Of a stretch of DNA of 34,958 bases, positions 8,901-17,670 are shown in pieces. The DNA comes from Bacteroidota bacterium (GTDB taxonomy: Bacteria > Bacteroidota > Bacteroidia > Bacteroidales > F082): assembly GCA_003232915.1 (NCBI GenBank), contig QIKE01000063.1, positions 1 through 34,958 of the forward strand, in the 5' to 3' direction. The stretch's first letter is position 1, and every line of letters begins with the position of its first letter. Under the pieces are notes generated by a model that did no database searches, was not told the origin of the DNA, and saw nothing but the letters and a program-made list of their open reading frames with translations. Both the position numbers and the translations under genes were made by a program.

Positions 8901-9050
8901 TATCTGTCCGGACTTCATTCTTATGCTAAAGGAGATGTTGTACCAATTCCCGGCTTTGTTTATTATACACTGGGGGTAATTCTGATAGTAGTTTTGTGGG
9001 CTTATCGCAATGAAATAAAAATCAAAGGTTTGGAAACAAAATCCAACTAA
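5925..9050 (+). CDS. ccsBA: ResB-CcsA fusion, system II cytochrome c heme lyase
   Basis: A 1041-residue membrane protein that carries heme across the membrane and attaches it to CxxCH motifs. The N-terminal half is ResB/Ccs1-like (membrane segments near 20-40, 55-75, 85-105, a long extracytoplasmic domain, another segment near 435-455). A linker with 'NKVWAHKFGMLMTQSNDGRLKPVNT' (~495-520) leads to the CcsA half, with multiple membrane helices and the WWD heme-binding signature 'WGRYWGWDPKETW' near 935-948. Candidate heme-ligand histidines lie in 'SNHAPWSDGYES', 'TIHVS' and 'FIAHMRF'. Single-chain fusions of this size are usual in Bacteroidota. The first ATG (5925) may be too close to the promoter; 5949 is an alternative. 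It is divergent from the FNR-like gene and serves the neighbouring cytochromes. Confidence 0.92.
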   Translation: MQKTKKFQMKKISKVFFSMSGMGFLLLIFAASIATATFIENDFGTSAAKAIVYNAVWFDVLLALLAVNLIANIFRMKMYRRKKLTIFIFHLAFLIILLGSAITRFISYEGLIHLREGASSDYILTNQTYVEVSASKGKQLVSDEKKVLLSVLTPAAYHKKIHLGNQSIVFQAVRYIPYARKVISEDTTGRPAITLIASLLGTRQTIRLGEGETEYVGDYGVEFGGNPKNNSVHIRYSDGHLQIIAPDTIHTTSVIGGMQETLPPSNVYPFVKGKLYVIGNLNLLLTNFYKHAKVNYVSYNKRNSNLPDVLVIKARSGDDTKKVALWGGKGTKGKNHHFQINGIKVVMNYGAKQIELPFSLRLNDFQLQRYPGSMSPSSYSSEVTVIDKKNNEEIPFKIYMNHVLNYKGFRFFQSSYDKDELGSILSVNHDYWGTFFTYLGYLLMALGMAMSLLNRNSHFAALGRALKKTSSLTLKAALLLVFLTAGTSTLFAQHNHLPLNKIPPVNKVWAHKFGMLMTQSNDGRLKPVNTLSSELLRKITGKSSFYGMNSDQVLLGMLSNPLYWQLVPMIKVTDKKLSKILGIKGKYASYLDFINMKKGGYKLQKQVKEIYSKKPESRSVLDKEILKVDERLNICYMIFMGDFLKIIPDSYNPNHSWYFPGSKTEDLTGKDSSMVAVVIPQYFRAVSKGNKITANRLIADISAYQKKYGQSIYPSQRKINAEILYNKLKIFDRLGIAYGVIGFIMVLLLFIEILKDSNYFKVTLKIILSIIILGFVLQTFGLILRWYISNHAPWSDGYESMVYIAWVTMLAGLLFSKRSMMTVAATTILSSIILLVAHLSWMDPEITNLVPVLKSYWLTIHVSIITASYGFLALSALLGFINLMLMIMKSPKNYIRISQRIGNLTVINERSLIIGLYMLIIGTFLGGVWANESWGRYWGWDPKETWALVCVLIYSFIAHMRFIPGLKSEFIFNMASLLGYSSILMTFFGVNYYLSGLHSYAKGDVVPIPGFVYYTLGVILIVVLWAYRNEIKIKGLETKSN

Positions 9051-9305
9051 GATTTTCGATTATTGAGATAATATTTTGACGTGCCGTATAGGTTATGAAA
9101 ATGGAAGAAAAGATTGCATAGTAACGTTTGGAAAAGGAGGAAATAGGATTTTCCGGTTTTATTGTACTATTTTTACCAACATTAGTACCACTCCAAACAG
9201 ACGAAATTTCATGGCCGTAATTAAATATTAACAATTTCAAAAAGATAATAATTCTATTATTGTTTTAGATAACATAATAATAACATTATTAAAAGATATT
9301 ACAGT

Positions 9306-10547
9306 TTAAAAAGTAGCTCTCATTGCCTCTACCGGATCGAGGCGTGAGGCTGCCCAAGCAGGAACAAAGCCCGAAATTAAACCGATAATGGCAGAAACTG
9401 TGAGTCCGAGAACAATATTGTTTATATTGAGCAAGACGTCGAATCCGAGTATAGACGTCATAGCAAACGAAAGGCCGAAAACAATCAGCAAACCTACAAT
9501 TCCGCCAAGGAGGGAAAGAAAAATAGCCTCGAACAAAAATTGTAAAAGGATGAAATAGTTTTTGGCCCCTAGTGCTTTTTGAATACCAATTTGGCTAGTG
9601 CGTTCTTTTACCGAAACAAACATAATGTTGGCAATGCCGAAGCCGCCCACAAGAAGAGCAAATCCACCAATAATCCAACCTACCAAAGCGATAACACCGA
9701 ACAATCGGTCGAAACCTTTGTTGATAACATCGGTTTCGTTAATGGCAAAATTATCTTGGGCATGGGGCTTCAGTTTTCGTATGGAGCGCATAATTCCAGT
9801 GAGCTCGTTTTTCATCTGCTCGTTGCTCACAAAAGGCTTGGCTTGTACAATAATAGAAGAATTGATGTGGCGCCAATCGACCACAGTACTGGCAAAATTT
9901 GCCGGAACAATAATCTGGTCATCCGGAGAATTACCAAACATATCTTCACCCTTTTTTTTAATTACCCCAATAACATTTAGTTTGCGGCCAAACAATTTAA
10001 TTTTTTTCCCAATAACTATTTTATTTGGAAAAAGATTTTGGGCAATATTGGCACCTATAATGGCTACATTGCGCCCCGCTTTACTTTCTATTTCAGTAAA
10101 ATAGCGCCCGCTTTGCAAATCGAAGGGCATCACTTTATTATAGTCGTACGAAACGGCTACAACGGGAATGCTTTCCACCGAATTGTTGCGGTAATATACG
10201 TTGCGTTGTACTGCAAACATAAAAGTTCCGTCTTCTACCGTATTGCTACGTTTTAAAATCTCTTTCAGTTCGCCTATTTTAGGCTGAGGACGCTGGTAAT
10301 ATTTCCACCAAGGATAATTACCCCCCATAGCCCAAGGCCATTTTTGAATAAATAACACATTATTCCCGAGCGAATTTATTTCCGACTTAATATTATGTTG
10401 AAGACTATCGAAAACCGTAAAAACCGAAATCACTGAAAAAATGCCGATAGTGATGCCAAGCAACGATAATATAGTTCTTAATTTGTTTACTGCCAAGCTA
10501 TTTAGTGCAAACAACAAACTTTCACGTATGAGTTTCAGAATAATCAT
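9306..10547 (-). CDS. MacB/FtsX-type ABC transporter permease
   Basis: A 413-residue permease of the MacB family. The N-terminal membrane helix (~15-45, 'NKLRTILSLLGITIGIFSVISV') is followed by a MacB periplasmic core domain (~50-260). The FtsX domain has three helices (about 285-310, 330-360, 375-400) and ends 'AWAASRLDPVEAMRATF', a family hallmark. Partner ATPases of this family power extrusion or lipoprotein release by mechanotransmission. No ATPase gene is adjacent: purH lies divergent on one side and ccsBA converges on the other. The nearest candidate ATPase is at 17671-18399. Substrate unknown. Confidence 0.88.
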   Translation of the reverse strand: MIILKLIRESLLFALNSLAVNKLRTILSLLGITIGIFSVISVFTVFDSLQHNIKSEINSLGNNVLFIQKWPWAMGGNYPWWKYYQRPQPKIGELKEILKRSNTVEDGTFMFAVQRNVYYRNNSVESIPVVAVSYDYNKVMPFDLQSGRYFTEIESKAGRNVAIIGANIAQNLFPNKIVIGKKIKLFGRKLNVIGVIKKKGEDMFGNSPDDQIIVPANFASTVVDWRHINSSIIVQAKPFVSNEQMKNELTGIMRSIRKLKPHAQDNFAINETDVINKGFDRLFGVIALVGWIIGGFALLVGGFGIANIMFVSVKERTSQIGIQKALGAKNYFILLQFLFEAIFLSLLGGIVGLLIVFGLSFAMTSILGFDVLLNINNIVLGLTVSAIIGLISGFVPAWAASRLDPVEAMRATF

Positions 10548-10696
10548 TTTCCGAATTTTCTACGAAATAACACTTTTTTTCAACTTCCTTGAAAGATATT
10601 AAAAAAAAGAAAAAAATTTCACGGAAAACTTGTTATTTTGCAAAAAAAATTGCTATAGCAAGGGGAAAGAGTTAACTTATTAATATTCAAATTATT

Positions 10697-12211
10697 GTGA
10701 AAAAAATCAAACGTGCTGTCCTTTCAGTTTTTTATAAAGATGGTTTAATTCCCGTGCTTGAAAAATTACGTGAACTTAACATCGAGGTTTATTCCACAGG
10801 CGGAACCTATGATTTCATCATCAAAAATGGTTTTGAAGCCAAATCAATTGAATCGCTCACCGATTATCCATCTATTCTCGGTGGGCGGGTAAAAACTTTG
10901 CATCCGAAAGTTTTCGGAGGCATTCTTGCGCGACAAAACAATGCCGGTGATGTGCAACAACTTAATGAGTACGGCATTCCCGCTTTCGACCTAGTAGTTG
11001 TCGATTTATATCCTTTTGAAGAAACTTTGTCGATCACTGATGACGAACAAAAGATTATCGAAAAAATTGATATTGGAGGTATCAGCCTTATCAGAGCTGC
11101 TGCCAAAAATTTTAGCGATGTGCTAACCATACCGTCGGCTACTTTTTACACCGAACTTTTAAAATTGCTCGACGTAAAACAAGGAGCCACAAACATCAAC
11201 GACAGACGCTATTTTGCAGCACAAGCCTTTAACATTAGTTCGCATTACGATACACTTATTTTCAATTGGATAAACGACGGCAGCATCAATGTTTTCAAGC
11301 AAAGCATCAGCACTGCCAACACTTTGCGTTATGGCGAAAATCCACACCAAAAAGGATTTTATTTTGGTGAGCTTCATAAAGTCTTTGAACAGTTGCATGG
11401 CAAAGCCATTTCTTACAACAACCTACTCGACCTTGATGCTGCTATCAATTTAATCAACGATTTCGACGAAACCACATTTGCCATTATCAAGCACAACAAT
11501 GCTTGTGGGCTTGCCAGCCGTAGCACTCTTTTGCAAGCATGGATTGATGCCCTTGCCGGTGATCCTGTTTCGGCCTTTGGTGGTGTGTTGGTTGTCAATA
11601 GGAAAATTGATAAGGACACAGCCGAAGAAATTAATAAACTATTTTTCGAAATTATCTTGGCACCCTGTTACGAAGCCGAAGCTCTGAAAATACTGCAATC
11701 GAAAAAAAACAGAATTATTCTCGAAAAAAAATCGTATGACTTCCCCAAAACACTGTTTCGCTCGGTACTCAATGGCGCTTTGGTACAGCAAAAAGACCTT
11801 GTTACAGAAAAAGCCGGACAATTAAAACCTGTTACCAACACACAAGCCGATACCCGACAAATAGAAGACCTGTTATTTGCCAACAAAATTGTGAAACATT
11901 CCAAGTCGAACAGCATTATTTTGGTAAAAAACAAACAACTCGTCGGTTCGGGTGTCGGGCAAACTTCGCGGGTCGATGCTTTAAAACAAGCTATCGAAAA
12001 AGCACAACGGTTTGAGCTAACGCTTAAGGGTGCAGTGATGGCTTCCGATGCTTTTTTCCCTTTTGCCGACTCGGTGGAAATAGCACACCAAGCCGGTATC
12101 ATTGCCGTGATACAGCCGGGTGGCTCAATACGCGACAAACGATCTATCGACTATTGCAACCAACACGGGATAGCCATGGTGTTCAGCGGAATTCGACATT
12201 TTAAACATTAG
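10697..12211 (+). CDS. purH: Bifunctional AICAR transformylase / IMP cyclohydrolase
   Basis: Catalyses the last two steps of de novo purine synthesis: formylation of AICAR and ring closure to IMP. The N-terminal cyclohydrolase domain (MGS fold, ~1-190) shows 'STGGT', 'PSILGGRVKTLHPKVFGGIL' and 'KIDIGGISLIRAAAKN'. The transformylase domain follows with 'RYGENPHQ', 'SYNNLLDLDAA' and the catalytic Lys265-His266 in 'IIKHNNACG'. It ends 'GIRHFKH', normal for the family, and its length (504) is slightly short but complete. The start is GTG at 10697. mreB follows after 54 bases, an order common in Bacteroidota, so the genes may share a transcript. Confidence 0.97.
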   Translation: MKKIKRAVLSVFYKDGLIPVLEKLRELNIEVYSTGGTYDFIIKNGFEAKSIESLTDYPSILGGRVKTLHPKVFGGILARQNNAGDVQQLNEYGIPAFDLVVVDLYPFEETLSITDDEQKIIEKIDIGGISLIRAAAKNFSDVLTIPSATFYTELLKLLDVKQGATNINDRRYFAAQAFNISSHYDTLIFNWINDGSINVFKQSISTANTLRYGENPHQKGFYFGELHKVFEQLHGKAISYNNLLDLDAAINLINDFDETTFAIIKHNNACGLASRSTLLQAWIDALAGDPVSAFGGVLVVNRKIDKDTAEEINKLFFEIILAPCYEAEALKILQSKKNRIILEKKSYDFPKTLFRSVLNGALVQQKDLVTEKAGQLKPVTNTQADTRQIEDLLFANKIVKHSKSNSIILVKNKQLVGSGVGQTSRVDALKQAIEKAQRFELTLKGAVMASDAFFPFADSVEIAHQAGIIAVIQPGGSIRDKRSIDYCNQHGIAMVFSGIRHFKH

Positions 12212-12265
12212 ACTTATACGACAGCAATAAGCAAATTTTCAAGTATAAAAACGAAAAATAAAAAT

Positions 12266-13288
12266 ATGGGATTTTTTTCATTTCTCACCAAAGAGATAGC
12301 CGTTGACCTCGGCACTGCCAACACCATCATCATCTACAACGACAAAGTGGTGGTTGATGAGCCTTCTATAGTAGCGCTTGAACGAAATACCGGCAAAATT
12401 ATTGCAGTAGGTAAAAAAGCCATGATGATGCATGGTAAAACTCACGATAACATAAGAACTATCAGACCTTTACGCGATGGCGTTATAGCCGACTTTCAAT
12501 CGGCGGAATACATGATCAGGGAAATGATTAAAATGGTAGGTATTAAAAATTCACTATTTCCGCCTGCTTTGAAAATGGTTATCTGTATTCCTTCCGGAAT
12601 CACCGAAGTTGAAGAACGAGCCGTAAGAGATTCGGCAGAACAAGCCGGAGCCAAAGAAATCAAGCTTATTCACGAACCTATGGCCGCAGCCATTGGCATC
12701 GGTATCGACGTACTCGAACCCACCGGAAATATGATTATTGATATCGGTGGTGGCACCAGCGAAATTGCTGTTATTGCTCTCGGTGGTATTGTCAACAACA
12801 AGTCGATACGCATTGCTGGCGACGATTTCAACAGCGACATTCTGGATTATATGCGAAAGCAACACAACATTACCGTTGGCGAACGGACATCCGAACGGAT
12901 TAAAATTGAAGTCGGTTCGGCACTCACCGAGCTTGAAAATCCTCCCGACGATTATGCCGTTCACGGACGCGATATGCTAACCGGTATTCCCAAAGAAATT
13001 AAAGTTAATTATACGGAAATTGCTTCTTGTCTTGATAAATCTATTTCAAAAATTGAGGCAGCCGTGTTAAACGCTCTCGAGAACACACCCCCCGAACTTT
13101 CCGCCGATATTTACCGTACGGGGATTTATCTGGCCGGCGGCGGTTCGTTGCTGCGGGGCCTCGACAAAAGAATACATAACAAAACAAAGCTACCGGTACA
13201 CGTTGCCGAAGATCCTTTGCGTGCCGTGGCACGTGGTACAGGCATTGCATTGAAAAATTTTGAAAAGTTCACCTTCCTCATCAAATAA
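12266..13288 (+). CDS. mreB: Rod-shape-determining actin homologue MreB
   Basis: A 340-residue actin-like ATPase that forms membrane-associated filaments and positions the cell-wall elongation machinery. The phosphate-1 loop 'AVDLGTANT' (~12-20), the phosphate-2 motif 'DIGGGTSEIAV' (~157-167), 'HEPMAAAIG' and the adenosine motif 'YLAGGGSLLRGLDK' are all present. The short N-terminal 'MGFFSFLTKE' is the usual membrane-contact stretch. Length is normal. First gene of mreBCD; mreC begins 26 bases downstream. Confidence 0.97.
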   Translation: MGFFSFLTKEIAVDLGTANTIIIYNDKVVVDEPSIVALERNTGKIIAVGKKAMMMHGKTHDNIRTIRPLRDGVIADFQSAEYMIREMIKMVGIKNSLFPPALKMVICIPSGITEVEERAVRDSAEQAGAKEIKLIHEPMAAAIGIGIDVLEPTGNMIIDIGGGTSEIAVIALGGIVNNKSIRIAGDDFNSDILDYMRKQHNITVGERTSERIKIEVGSALTELENPPDDYAVHGRDMLTGIPKEIKVNYTEIASCLDKSISKIEAAVLNALENTPPELSADIYRTGIYLAGGGSLLRGLDKRIHNKTKLPVHVAEDPLRAVARGTGIALKNFEKFTFLIK

Positions 13289-13313
13289 TAAATAATTTTG
13301 AAAGGGGAAGCCA

Positions 13314-14126
13314 ATGCGTACACTGCTATTGTTTTTCATAAAACATCGTTTTTTTGCCCTGTTTTTACTACTCGAAATTGTTTCGGCTTTGATGCTTGTC
13401 AACAGCTATTCGTATCAGCGTATGCTAACTTTTAATGCCGTAAACGACCTTACGGGAAGCATCTTGAAAACATCAGCTAACTTCAAGGATTATTTTTCAC
13501 TCCGATCGCAAAACGATTCACTTGCCGCCGAAAACGCGCGCTTACGCAATCGGATAGAAACCTCTTTTTTAAATTCCGATTCAACTGCCTCCGCATCCGG
13601 CCGTCTTTTTCGCTATTATTCCGCCCATGTCGTCAGCAATTCGGTGAACCACCGAAACAATTATATTATGCTCGACAAAGGGAGCCTGCTGGGAATGACA
13701 AAAGAAATGGGCGTTGTTTCTTCGCAAGGTATTGCCGGTATCGTTATCGGCGTTTCTCCACATTTTTCGCTTGCCATGTCGCTACTGCACCAAAACGCTT
13801 TTATTTCGGCTCGCATAAAAAAAAACGGACAACTCGTGAATGTAAAATGGAAAACTGACGACTATCGTTTTGGTACGGTTACCGACATCCCTTCGTACAT
13901 TATGCTGGCGAAAGGCGACACCATCGTTACGAGTGGTAATTCACTAATTTTCCCGAAAGATATACCCATCGGCACGGTGGTAAAATACATTGCCAACCAA
14001 CACCGGAACTTTAACGTGGCAAAAATCAAATTCTGTACCGATTTTAACAGCCTACACATAGTTTATCTTATTAAAAACCTGATGATAAACGAACAAACAA
14101 ATCTATTAGAAAATCGGATTCCATGA
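13314..14126 (+). CDS. mreC: Rod-shape-determining protein MreC
   Basis: A 270-residue bitopic membrane protein that links MreB to the periplasmic elongation enzymes. A membrane helix (~8-28), a coiled coil (~55-85, 'LRSQNDSLAAENARLRNRIE') and the MreC beta domain ('RNNYIMLDKGSLLGMTKEMGVVSSQGIAGIVIGVSPHFSLAM...') are visible. 'GDTIVTSGNSLIFPKDIPIGTV' near 200-220 is the conserved C-terminal MreC motif. Its stop overlaps the mreD start by 4 bases (ATGA), indicating translational coupling. Confidence 0.95.
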   Translation: MRTLLLFFIKHRFFALFLLLEIVSALMLVNSYSYQRMLTFNAVNDLTGSILKTSANFKDYFSLRSQNDSLAAENARLRNRIETSFLNSDSTASASGRLFRYYSAHVVSNSVNHRNNYIMLDKGSLLGMTKEMGVVSSQGIAGIVIGVSPHFSLAMSLLHQNAFISARIKKNGQLVNVKWKTDDYRFGTVTDIPSYIMLAKGDTIVTSGNSLIFPKDIPIGTVVKYIANQHRNFNVAKIKFCTDFNSLHIVYLIKNLMINEQTNLLENRIP

Positions 14127-14647
14127 CTAATATTTATATAAAACACGGGCTTCGCTTTTTAATACTTGTTTTGTTACAGGTACTTGTGCTAAACAAAGTA
14201 AGCATCAATGGTTTTCTTATCCCTTATGTTTACCTCTTGTTTATCCTACTTTTACCTTTCGATACAAATAAAAATTATGTTTTGATACTCGGCTTTTTTA
14301 CAGGATTGACGATTGATTTTTTTGGTAACAGTTTAGGCTTACATGCCGCTGCCACTACTTTGCTTGCTTTTGCCCGTCCGGTTGTTCTTAATTTCCTTTT
14401 TCCAAAAATGGAATTTCTTCCACACGAAGAACCGAATATCGGCAAACTCGGTTTAAGTGGTTTCCTAAAATATGTTTTTATACTCGTTTTAATCAACCAC
14501 TTAGCCCTTATTTTTCTCGAAGTTTTCAACCTACATTATTTTTTATCCGAGTTGCTACAGGTATTTTTAAATGCATTCTTCACCACTTTTTCTATTATCG
14601 TTCTTGTAATACTTTTTTCAAGAAACCGCATACGGTACAAAAGATGA
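14123..14647 (+). CDS. mreD: Rod-shape-determining protein MreD
   Basis: A 174-residue integral membrane protein with about five hydrophobic helices, matching MreD in length, topology and position after mreC. Residues 'GLTIDFFGNSLGLHAAATTLLAFARP' form the conserved MreD core ('G...D...G..LG..A...LL'). In many Bacteroidota mrdA (PBP2) and rodA follow immediately. Here the gene is followed by about 480 non-coding bases, so those partners must be elsewhere. Confidence 0.9.
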   Translation: MTNIYIKHGLRFLILVLLQVLVLNKVSINGFLIPYVYLLFILLLPFDTNKNYVLILGFFTGLTIDFFGNSLGLHAAATTLLAFARPVVLNFLFPKMEFLPHEEPNIGKLGLSGFLKYVFILVLINHLALIFLEVFNLHYFLSELLQVFLNAFFTTFSIIVLVILFSRNRIRYKR

Positions 14648-15126
14648 TAGCTGTACTTTGTTGATAAAATAGTGTCGTCTTTTACGTTAGAACAAATTAC
14701 TTAATTGAAAAAAAATGTTTATATATATACAGGCAACTACGCACAAACAGATATGACGTTGCATTGAAAGCATTTTGCGATAAATTGAATAAAACAGAAA
14801 TAACTATCCGCAAACAAACTATAAAATTGTGTACGAGCGACTAACTTAAAAATGTAACATTCTACATATGTAGCTTCTTCGTAAATTGGAAATTCCCAAA
14901 GTCAGCAAATTTTATTACGTGGTCAGCAAGTTTGAACTTCGCCATACAAATAGCATCCGTGTATTTTCGAATCATTTCATCAATTTTCGAATGAAAATCA
15001 GTATTTTATTCGTGATTTATATTTCAGGTACATTAAAATATAAGATAAACACAAAAATATTTTTTTTACCTTTGTCGCGATATATACAGTTTTTGCGCAC
15101 TTTGCATTGTTTGTAAAAGTTATCGA
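14648..15126. other. Intergenic stretch, no gene
   Basis: A 479-base AT-rich gap between mreD and a secreted-protein gene on the same strand. A short open frame from 14886 has no family features or convincing start. No mrdA or rodA remnant is recognisable. The only signal I see is the -7 element at 15067-15074. Confidence 0.6.
15067..15074 (+). promoter_or_regulatory. -7 promoter element
   Basis: TACCTTTG fits TAnnTTTG. A start near 15081 leaves a leader of about 45 bases before the ATG at 15127. Confidence 0.5.
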
Positions 15127-16683
15127 ATGAAAAAAATCCCGATTTTGTTAGTTTTCATTTTATTTTTGCTTGTTGTTGCACGGGTTTTTGCCGATGGGAA
15201 AGGGCCTATAAGGCTGGAGGTTCCTGCTTTGCTCAATGTACAAAGGTATCATGTACTATCTTTGGGACAACAAGGGCTGATGGTTTTTTACGAAAGTGAT
15301 GAAGTGAACAACGAAAGAAAACGTAAATGGTATTTCGGGCTTTTCGATACCCTATTACAACAAAAATGGCTTAAATATCTTGGGCTCACCGATAAACTTA
15401 CATTTGTTCAGGCAAGGCAAAAGGGCAATGAGATATTGTTTCTGTTTCAAAACAACGAACTTGTGAAATCCGATTATGGGTTTTATGAATTAATACATTA
15501 CACTATTGCAGAACAAAATTTTATGAAAATTGCTGGCACAATGCCTTTAAAAACTGAAATTGCAGGTTTCGATTTTTTTGGAAACACCGCCTGTCTTGCA
15601 TTAAATCGCATCGACAAAAAAGCCGATTTATTGTTTATTAATATAAAAAGCGGAGATGTACAACCTTATCATATTGAAAATGGCGAAAACAGCCGTATCG
15701 AAATGCTGACTTATCTGAAACGAAAGGGTTTTGTGGTGATTGCTAAGTTGTTTCGGAATAAAGTTTTTATTCAAGATAAACTTTTGTTTTTTGATAAAAC
15801 GGGAGACAAAATGAAGGAAATCACTATCGAAAACAACAATTCCCATAACATTATGCGCACCTATGTGCCGGCAACAAACAACGATTCAATCCTTGCTTTT
15901 TTTGGCACTTATGATCTTAGCACTGGAAAACCATTTCGTTTTGAAGATTATAAAGATAATGAAAATCCGAGTACCGGAGGTTTTTTCTATTTACAATTGG
16001 CAAATCAAAAACAAACTAAACTGAAGTTTTACGGTTTTTTGGACTTTAGTAACATCTCGGGAACTTTTCTTTACAGGGCGTATCAAATGAGCAAAAGTAA
16101 AGCAAAAGGGGGGGAAAAATCAATTCCAGTGGCATCGTTGCTATACGTTGGTAAGCCACAATTGATTAAAGCTAACAATCAATATATTATTACTGTTGAA
16201 GCCTACAAACCATCTTACCGGACCGAAACGAGAATGGATTACGATTTTTACGGAAGGGCTTTCCCTTACACTTATCAGGTTTTCGATGGCTACGATTTTT
16301 ACGATTTGATTCTTGCCGGCTTTTCCGAAACGGGACAATATGTTTGGGATAACGACTTTCCACTCGAAAGAATACGAACTTACAAGATTGAAAAACATTG
16401 CCTTATTCAAAGCGATGGAAATAAAATGATTTTGGCTTATATTAAAGGCGATAAAATTGTTGCGCAAACAATCGAAGGACCTGCTGATATAGGCAAAAGG
16501 AAAGAAGTAAAAATTGCGCCGAAATTTGTTCGCGACAGAGTTATACAAAGCGATAATAGCCGGATAATTCATTGGTACGACAATTACTATTTGGTTTTTG
16601 GCTATCAAAAATTAAAAAACAGGACAATGAAAGATCAGGATTACCGTACAGTGTTTTATTTGAATAAAGTGGCATTTGAGTAA
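15127..16683 (+). CDS. Secreted protein of unknown function
   Basis: A 518-residue protein with a clear Sec signal peptide (1-22, cut near V-F-A|D-G). I do not recognise a family. The mature part is rich in aromatic residues and beta-strand-forming stretches, with no cysteine cluster, no T9SS sorting domain, no lipobox and no transmembrane helix, so it is probably periplasmic. Repeated blocks such as 'KPQLIKANNQYIITVEAY' and 'HCLIQSDGNKMILAYIKGDKIVAQT' look like beta-propeller or sandwich blades, but that is only an impression. It has its own promoter and is followed after 66 bases by a methyltransferase gene on the same strand. Confidence 0.75.
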   Translation: MKKIPILLVFILFLLVVARVFADGKGPIRLEVPALLNVQRYHVLSLGQQGLMVFYESDEVNNERKRKWYFGLFDTLLQQKWLKYLGLTDKLTFVQARQKGNEILFLFQNNELVKSDYGFYELIHYTIAEQNFMKIAGTMPLKTEIAGFDFFGNTACLALNRIDKKADLLFINIKSGDVQPYHIENGENSRIEMLTYLKRKGFVVIAKLFRNKVFIQDKLLFFDKTGDKMKEITIENNNSHNIMRTYVPATNNDSILAFFGTYDLSTGKPFRFEDYKDNENPSTGGFFYLQLANQKQTKLKFYGFLDFSNISGTFLYRAYQMSKSKAKGGEKSIPVASLLYVGKPQLIKANNQYIITVEAYKPSYRTETRMDYDFYGRAFPYTYQVFDGYDFYDLILAGFSETGQYVWDNDFPLERIRTYKIEKHCLIQSDGNKMILAYIKGDKIVAQTIEGPADIGKRKEVKIAPKFVRDRVIQSDNSRIIHWYDNYYLVFGYQKLKNRTMKDQDYRTVFYLNKVAFE

Positions 16684-16749
16684 TGAAAATAAATTCAAAT
16701 TTTTTATTTTCAACAGAGAAAAAGCATAACTAAATATAAATTGGAGTTG

Positions 16750-17541
16750 ATGAAAAAAATGTGGTTGATAAAAAGTTATTTACAATGGCGATTGCATGCC
16801 AAATCGCGGTTTAAAGTGCACTCTCCTTTTGTTTACGCTTTAATAGAGCAAGGATTGAGATTGAAAAAAATTCCGGCTGATTGCAAACGTGCCGATGCAT
16901 ACAGGGTAAAATTAAGCCAAAGTAAAACGGTTATCGAAACGGTGGATTTTGGTACCGGTGCGGGAGGAAAAGACTACAAAACACTGATGATTCCGATAGG
17001 CAAAATAATTAAAAGACGTTCGCCCAAAAAAGCACAACTGCATTTGCTGTATTTCCTTGCAAGATATTTTAAACCCGAAACCTTACTCGAATTCGGTTCG
17101 GCAGCCGGTATAAGTGCGGTTTATCTAAAAAAATGCTTACCAGAAAGCCGCATGATAACTATGGAAGGTTGTGCAAGTCTTGCCAATGTTGCAGAACGTA
17201 CACTTAGAGAAATGCACGTTAAAAACATCAGTATTGAAGTGGGAAATTTCAATGTTATATTGCCGGAAGTACTAAAATCATTCGACAAAATTGATTTGGT
17301 TTTTTTCGACGGCAATCATCGTAAAGAGCCTACAATTGATTATTTTAACAGGTGTTATCCTCTTGCAAACGAAAATAGTGTTTTCATTTTTGATGACATT
17401 CATTGGTCGCCGGGAATGGCAGCAGCATGGAACGAAATTAAGAAAGATCTGCGTGTGAGCCTTACCATTGATTTGTTTTATTTTGGCCTTGTTTTTTTTA
17501 AAAAGGGAATGGAAAAACAAAATCTAACTATTCGCGTTTAG
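16750..17541 (+). CDS. Class I SAM-dependent methyltransferase
   Basis: A 263-residue methyltransferase of the O-methyltransferase-like Rossmann type. The start is the ATG at 16750; an in-frame TTG at 16741 adds only three residues. 'RFKVHSPFVYALIEQ' near the N terminus is typical of a Bacteroidota subgroup. Motif I is 'LLEFGSAAGISAVYL' (SAM glycine loop), the acidic loop is 'ITMEGCASLANVAE', and 'IDLVFFDGNHRKEPTIDYF' is motif IV with the likely metal/acceptor aspartate. 'VFIFDDIHWSPGM' follows. The acceptor is unknown. Confidence 0.83.
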   Translation: MKKMWLIKSYLQWRLHAKSRFKVHSPFVYALIEQGLRLKKIPADCKRADAYRVKLSQSKTVIETVDFGTGAGGKDYKTLMIPIGKIIKRRSPKKAQLHLLYFLARYFKPETLLEFGSAAGISAVYLKKCLPESRMITMEGCASLANVAERTLREMHVKNISIEVGNFNVILPEVLKSFDKIDLVFFDGNHRKEPTIDYFNRCYPLANENSVFIFDDIHWSPGMAAAWNEIKKDLRVSLTIDLFYFGLVFFKKGMEKQNLTIRV

Positions 17542-17612
17542 AAAAAGTTATTAAGCCCCTTGCTTCTTTTTTAGTGTTTTCTCTTAAAAAATTTTATTCC
17601 ACTATGTTTGCG

Positions 17613-17648
17613 TGTAAATTTGTTTTTTAATGTAAATTTGTTTTTTTC
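17613..17648 (+). promoter_or_regulatory. Tandemly duplicated -7 promoter region
   Basis: An 18-base unit starting TGTAAATTTGTTTTTT occurs twice in tandem (17613-17630, 17631-17648; first 16 bases identical). Each copy holds TAAATTTG, a -7 element (17615-17622 and 17633-17640). A TTTG at 17607-17610 lies 22 bases before the second. Transcription from the second would leave a leader of about 24 bases to the ATG at 17671. Confidence 0.5.
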
Positions 17649-17670
17649 CATAAAGTATAATTTTCAATCA

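Noticed and set aside
14886-15116. A 76-codon frame between mreD and the secreted-protein gene
   Set aside because: AT-rich, no family match, weak start, and the promoter of the next gene lies inside it.
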